Origin: Alkalimonas delamerensis
GTDB lineage: Bacteria > Pseudomonadota > Gammaproteobacteria > Enterobacterales > Alteromonadaceae
Assembly (NCBI RefSeq): GCF_030717955.1
Contig: NZ_JAUZVY010000001.1
Location: forward strand, 496,001 to 560,000
DNA length: 64,000 nucleotides
Direction: 5' to 3'
The position numbers and the translations under genes were made by a program. Below, piece after piece: positions 61,327 to 64,000 of the stretch. Numbering within the stretch: position 1 is the stretch's first letter; each line of letters starts with the position of its first letter. The notes under the pieces are model-generated. The model made no database searches and was not told the origin of the DNA. It was given only the letters and a program-made list of their open reading frames with translations.

Positions 61327-62598
61327 GTGTCGAAACAAGTACAGGCCATTCGTGGCATGAATGACTGTCTGCCACAAGACAGCAGTGTCTGGCAGTATTT
61401 AGAGCAGCAATTGCGGCAGACGGTGGCCAGTTATGGCTATCAGGAGATTCGCTTTCCGATTGTCGAAATGACCGAATTGTTCAAGCGCTCCATTGGTGAA
61501 GTGACCGACATCGTTGAAAAAGAGATGTACACTTTTACCGATCGCAATGGCGACAGCCTGACCTTACGGCCGGAAGGCACCGCTTGCTGTGTCCGGGCCG
61601 GCAACGAGCATGGCTTGCTGTACAATCAGGAGCAACGGTTGTGGTACATGGGGCCGATGTTTCGGCATGAGCGGCCACAAAAAGGGCGTTACCGGCAGTT
61701 TCATCAATTTGGTTTGGAAGCTTTTGGCATGGCGGGCTCTGCCATTGATGCCGAGGTCATCAGCTTAAGTGCGCGACTTTGGCAACAGCTGGGATTAAGT
61801 CGTCATGTCCGGCTGGAACTCAATACCTTGGGGAGCCCTGAAGCGCGCCAGCACTATCGGGCTGCGTTGGTTGAGTATTTGTCAGCGCATCAAGAGCAGC
61901 TGGATGAAGACAGCAAGCGACGTCTGCACAGCAATCCGCTGCGAATATTAGACAGCAAGAACCCAGCCCTGGCTGAACTGCTAGCAAAGGCACCTCGTTT
62001 GGCAGACTACCTGGATACTGAGTCGGCCGAGCACTTTGCTGAATTGCAACAGCGGCTTGCGGCAGCGGGCATTGACTTCGAAGTGAATCCGCGCTTGGTG
62101 CGGGGGCTGGATTATTACAACAAAACTGTGTTTGAATGGGTTACCGACAGTCTGGGGGCTCAGGGCACGGTGTGTGCCGGTGGCCGTTACGATGGTCTGG
62201 TCGAACAGTTGGGAGGCAAAGCCTGCCCGGCGGTTGGCTTTGCCCTGGGGATGGAGCGGCTCATTTTGTTGCTGCAAACGTTGGAACTGGCGCCGGAGCC
62301 AAGCCCGCAGGCCGACTGGTATTTGATGGCTGCGGGTCTGACTGAGGAACTTGCACTGATTCCGGTTGCCGAACAGCTACGTCAGGCCTTCCCACAGAAA
62401 CGCATTATGCAGCACAGCGGTGGCGGTGCCCTGAAGAAACAATTTAAAAAAGCTGATAAGTCAGGTGCAGAACTGGCTTTGGTGTTGGGCAGCGATGAGC
62501 TGGCCACCAACAGTATTACCATCAAGTGGCTGCGACAAGAGCAACCACAGCAACGTATTGCGCTGACTGAGTTGGTCAGTTTTTTGCAATCGAAATAG
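61327..62598 (+). CDS. hisS: Histidyl-tRNA synthetase
   Basis: Class II synthetase, 423 residues, starting at GTG 61327. Motif 2 is in MGPMFRHERPQKGRYRQFHQFG, whose core is FRHERPQKGRYRQ. The histidine motifs are LVRGLDYYN and GGRYDGL. The C-terminal anticodon domain is complete. Motif 1 lies around FPIVEMTELF. Followed by yfgM after 21 bases. Confidence 0.95.
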   Translation: MSKQVQAIRGMNDCLPQDSSVWQYLEQQLRQTVASYGYQEIRFPIVEMTELFKRSIGEVTDIVEKEMYTFTDRNGDSLTLRPEGTACCVRAGNEHGLLYNQEQRLWYMGPMFRHERPQKGRYRQFHQFGLEAFGMAGSAIDAEVISLSARLWQQLGLSRHVRLELNTLGSPEARQHYRAALVEYLSAHQEQLDEDSKRRLHSNPLRILDSKNPALAELLAKAPRLADYLDTESAEHFAELQQRLAAAGIDFEVNPRLVRGLDYYNKTVFEWVTDSLGAQGTVCAGGRYDGLVEQLGGKACPAVGFALGMERLILLLQTLELAPEPSPQADWYLMAAGLTEELALIPVAEQLRQAFPQKRIMQHSGGGALKKQFKKADKSGAELALVLGSDELATNSITIKWLRQEQPQQRIALTELVSFLQSK

Positions 62599-62619
62599 CG
62601 CAGGAATAACGGAGCAGTT

Positions 62620-63258
62620 ATGGACGTCTACAGCAATGAAGAACAACAGGTTGAAGCCATCAAACGTTTCTGGAAAGAATATGGCATCACCATTGTAGCA
62701 GGTACCATTTTAGGTCTGGGTGGCCTCTATGGTTTCCGCTATTACCAGGGCCATCAACTGGCTCAGGCTGAACAGGCTTCGGCCAATTTTGAGCAATTGC
62801 TGTTGGCTCAGGAGCAAAGCAGTGACTGGCATCAGGATGTGGAAGGTTACATTGATCAACACGATGGGACCGCCTATGCCACCTTTGCAGCCTTGTTAAA
62901 AGCAAGGGACGCGGTGTTGGCTGGCGATTTTGAGCTGGCTGAACAACAGCTAAGCCGGGTGATTGCGAGTACTAAGGATCCAGTGATTGATGCCATTGCC
63001 CGTTTGCGTCTGGCCAGAGTCCACCTGCAGCAACAGCAATACGACGCTGGCCTGGCGCTGCTGGCGTCAACACTGCCTGACAGCTTCCAGGGCCAACAGC
63101 AAGAGTTAAAAGGCGATATTTTGCTGGCGCAAGGCGATGCCAAAGCTGCCAAACAAGCTTTCCTGCTAGCGAAAGCCAGCAGTGGTGTGGAAGCCGGTCA
63201 GTTGTTAAAAATTAAGCTGGATGAACTGGCTCATATTCAGGTAGAGGAGCGGCTGTGA
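62620..63258 (+). CDS. yfgM: YfgM-like ancillary SecYEG translocon subunit
   Basis: 212 residues. A cytoplasmic lead (SNEEQQVEAIKRFWKEYG) precedes one membrane helix at about 23-43 and a periplasmic TPR domain (TPR_21 type). In E. coli YfgM binds SecYEG and PpiD. The stop overlaps the bamB GTG by 3 bases, the conserved hisS-yfgM-bamB order. Confidence 0.92.
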   Translation: MDVYSNEEQQVEAIKRFWKEYGITIVAGTILGLGGLYGFRYYQGHQLAQAEQASANFEQLLLAQEQSSDWHQDVEGYIDQHDGTAYATFAALLKARDAVLAGDFELAEQQLSRVIASTKDPVIDAIARLRLARVHLQQQQYDAGLALLASTLPDSFQGQQQELKGDILLAQGDAKAAKQAFLLAKASSGVEAGQLLKIKLDELAHIQVEERL

Positions 63259-64000
63259 AGCGGATGTCGATACGAACTCTCGCGGCTGGTGCTTTAGCGG
63301 TACTGCTCATCAGTGGCTGCTCATCAAAAAAAGAGCGGTTGGTCTTGCCAGAAGTCAACAATCAGTTTGCTCCGGTATTGGCCTGGGATCACAGTGCAGC
63401 GGACGGCGTCCAACACTTTGATTCCAGTCTCAGACCGCTTATTTTAGGCGATAAACTGTATGCAGCAAGCCGCACAGGCCTGATCAATGCCTATGATTTG
63501 GAAAGCGGTAAGCGACTCTGGACCTACGATGTCCGTCGTGACGAAGTGCTCAGCACCTGGCGCGTACTCACCCATCGCGGTACCAATACGGCCCGGGTCT
63601 CGGGTGGGCTGTCGCATGGTTTTGGTCACTTGTTGTTTGGCACCGAGAATGGGGAAGTCATTGCGCTGGATCCGGCTAGCGGTGAACGGCGTTGGACCAG
63701 CAAAGTGCCGGGTGAGGTTTTGGCCGCACCTGCAGCCGGTGATGGCATGATAGCCGTCAATACCGGTTCTGGCTTCATTGTAGCGTTGAATCCGGCCGAT
63801 GGCAGCCATCGCTGGCAATTTGAGCAAGAACTACCTGCCTTGACCATTCGTGGCGTTGCTGAACCTTCCATCGTGCCGGGTGGCGTTGTTTTTGGTTCCG
63901 GCTCCGGTAAGGTCGGTGTGTTGATTTCTGATCATGGGCTGCCTGCCTGGGAAGAGCAGATTGCCACGCCGCAAGGGGCCACCGATTTGTCTCGCCTGGT
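63255..64000 (+). CDS. bamB: Outer-membrane assembly lipoprotein BamB (3' partial)
   Basis: Start GTG 63255 with GAGGAG at 63244-63249; ATG 63264 is an alternative. The signal ends in LLISGCSS, a lipobox. About 248 residues are visible before the window ends. PQQ-like propeller blades are clear: AYDLESGKRLWTYDVR, ALDPASGERRWTSKV and ALNPADGSHRWQFEQ each carry the DxxxGxxxW pattern. A subunit of the BAM complex that inserts outer-membrane proteins. Confidence 0.93.
   Translation, partial: MKRMSIRTLAAGALAVLLISGCSSKKERLVLPEVNNQFAPVLAWDHSAADGVQHFDSSLRPLILGDKLYAASRTGLINAYDLESGKRLWTYDVRRDEVLSTWRVLTHRGTNTARVSGGLSHGFGHLLFGTENGEVIALDPASGERRWTSKVPGEVLAAPAAGDGMIAVNTGSGFIVALNPADGSHRWQFEQELPALTIRGVAEPSIVPGGVVFGSGSGKVGVLISDHGLPAWEEQIATPQGATDLSRL

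Noticed and set aside
1..64000. CRISPR arrays, prophage, integrons or tRNA genes.
   Set aside because: I saw no regularly spaced direct repeats, no integrase or transposase frames, and no cloverleaf I could fold by eye.

Overview
This window looks like the chromosome of a marine or alkaline-water gammaproteobacterium of the Alteromonadales/Chromatiaceae type (Rheinheimera, Alishewanella, Arsukibacterium or a relative). The evidence is gene order: mrcA/pilMNOPQ-aroKB-damX-dam, pabA..argD-astA-astD-DUF3802, and trmJ-iscRS..ndk-rlmN-pilF-rodZ-ispG-hisS-yfgM-bamB all follow the layout of Shewanella-like genomes. The genus is an inference. Coding density is high. I saw no rRNA, tRNA, CRISPR array, prophage or transposase gene. 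Both ends cut a gene (metL on the left, bamB on the right).

Layout. 1-2740: metL (partial) and metF, methionine and one-carbon metabolism. 2803-8300: a double ArgR operator and argCBFGH, closed by a two-way terminator. 8317-10872: mrcA (PBP1a), divergent from pilMNOPQ (11024-15846), the type IV pilus alignment and secretin genes. 16043-19886: aroK-aroB-damX-dam. 19828-20965 (minus): two small membrane proteins and a TorF-type outer-membrane protein. 21190-23736: rpe, trpS and a tandem crcB pair. 23778-31893: a signalling block with a Cache/PAS hybrid kinase carrying two receivers, a lone receiver, a GAF/five-PAS kinase, and an HPt/receiver/GGDEF diguanylate cyclase. 31960-38165: pabA, an HDOD protein, a 265-bp inverted-repeat element, argD behind an ARG box, astA and astD. 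38268-40045: DUF3802, a YhfA-like OsmC protein and speD. 40104-44147 (minus): an orphan lipoprotein, prkB and a K+-channel-like protein. 44184-49464: a MAPEG protein, a nuclease-like lipoprotein, a periplasmic binding protein, purD, and a methyltransferase with a signal peptide. 49687-64000: trmJ, iscR-iscS, two porin plus PstS-like pairs, ndk, rlmN, a PilF/LysM fusion, rodZ, ispG, hisS, yfgM and bamB.

The most unusual region is 50450-55550. An intact IscR operator, iscR and iscS are followed at once by two terminators. The usual iscU-iscA-hscB-hscA-fdx genes are absent, and IscS lacks the C-terminal tail that normally helps bind IscU. In their place is a duplicated two-gene module: an outer-membrane porin plus a ~138-residue phosphate-binding-like protein, repeated twice. 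On the far side the conserved order resumes at ndk. Other points worth attention are the nested inverted-repeat element at 33780-34044, the phosphorelay-to-c-di-GMP signalling block, the LysM extension on PilF, and a minus-strand terminator in the putative leader of the methyltransferase-purD unit.
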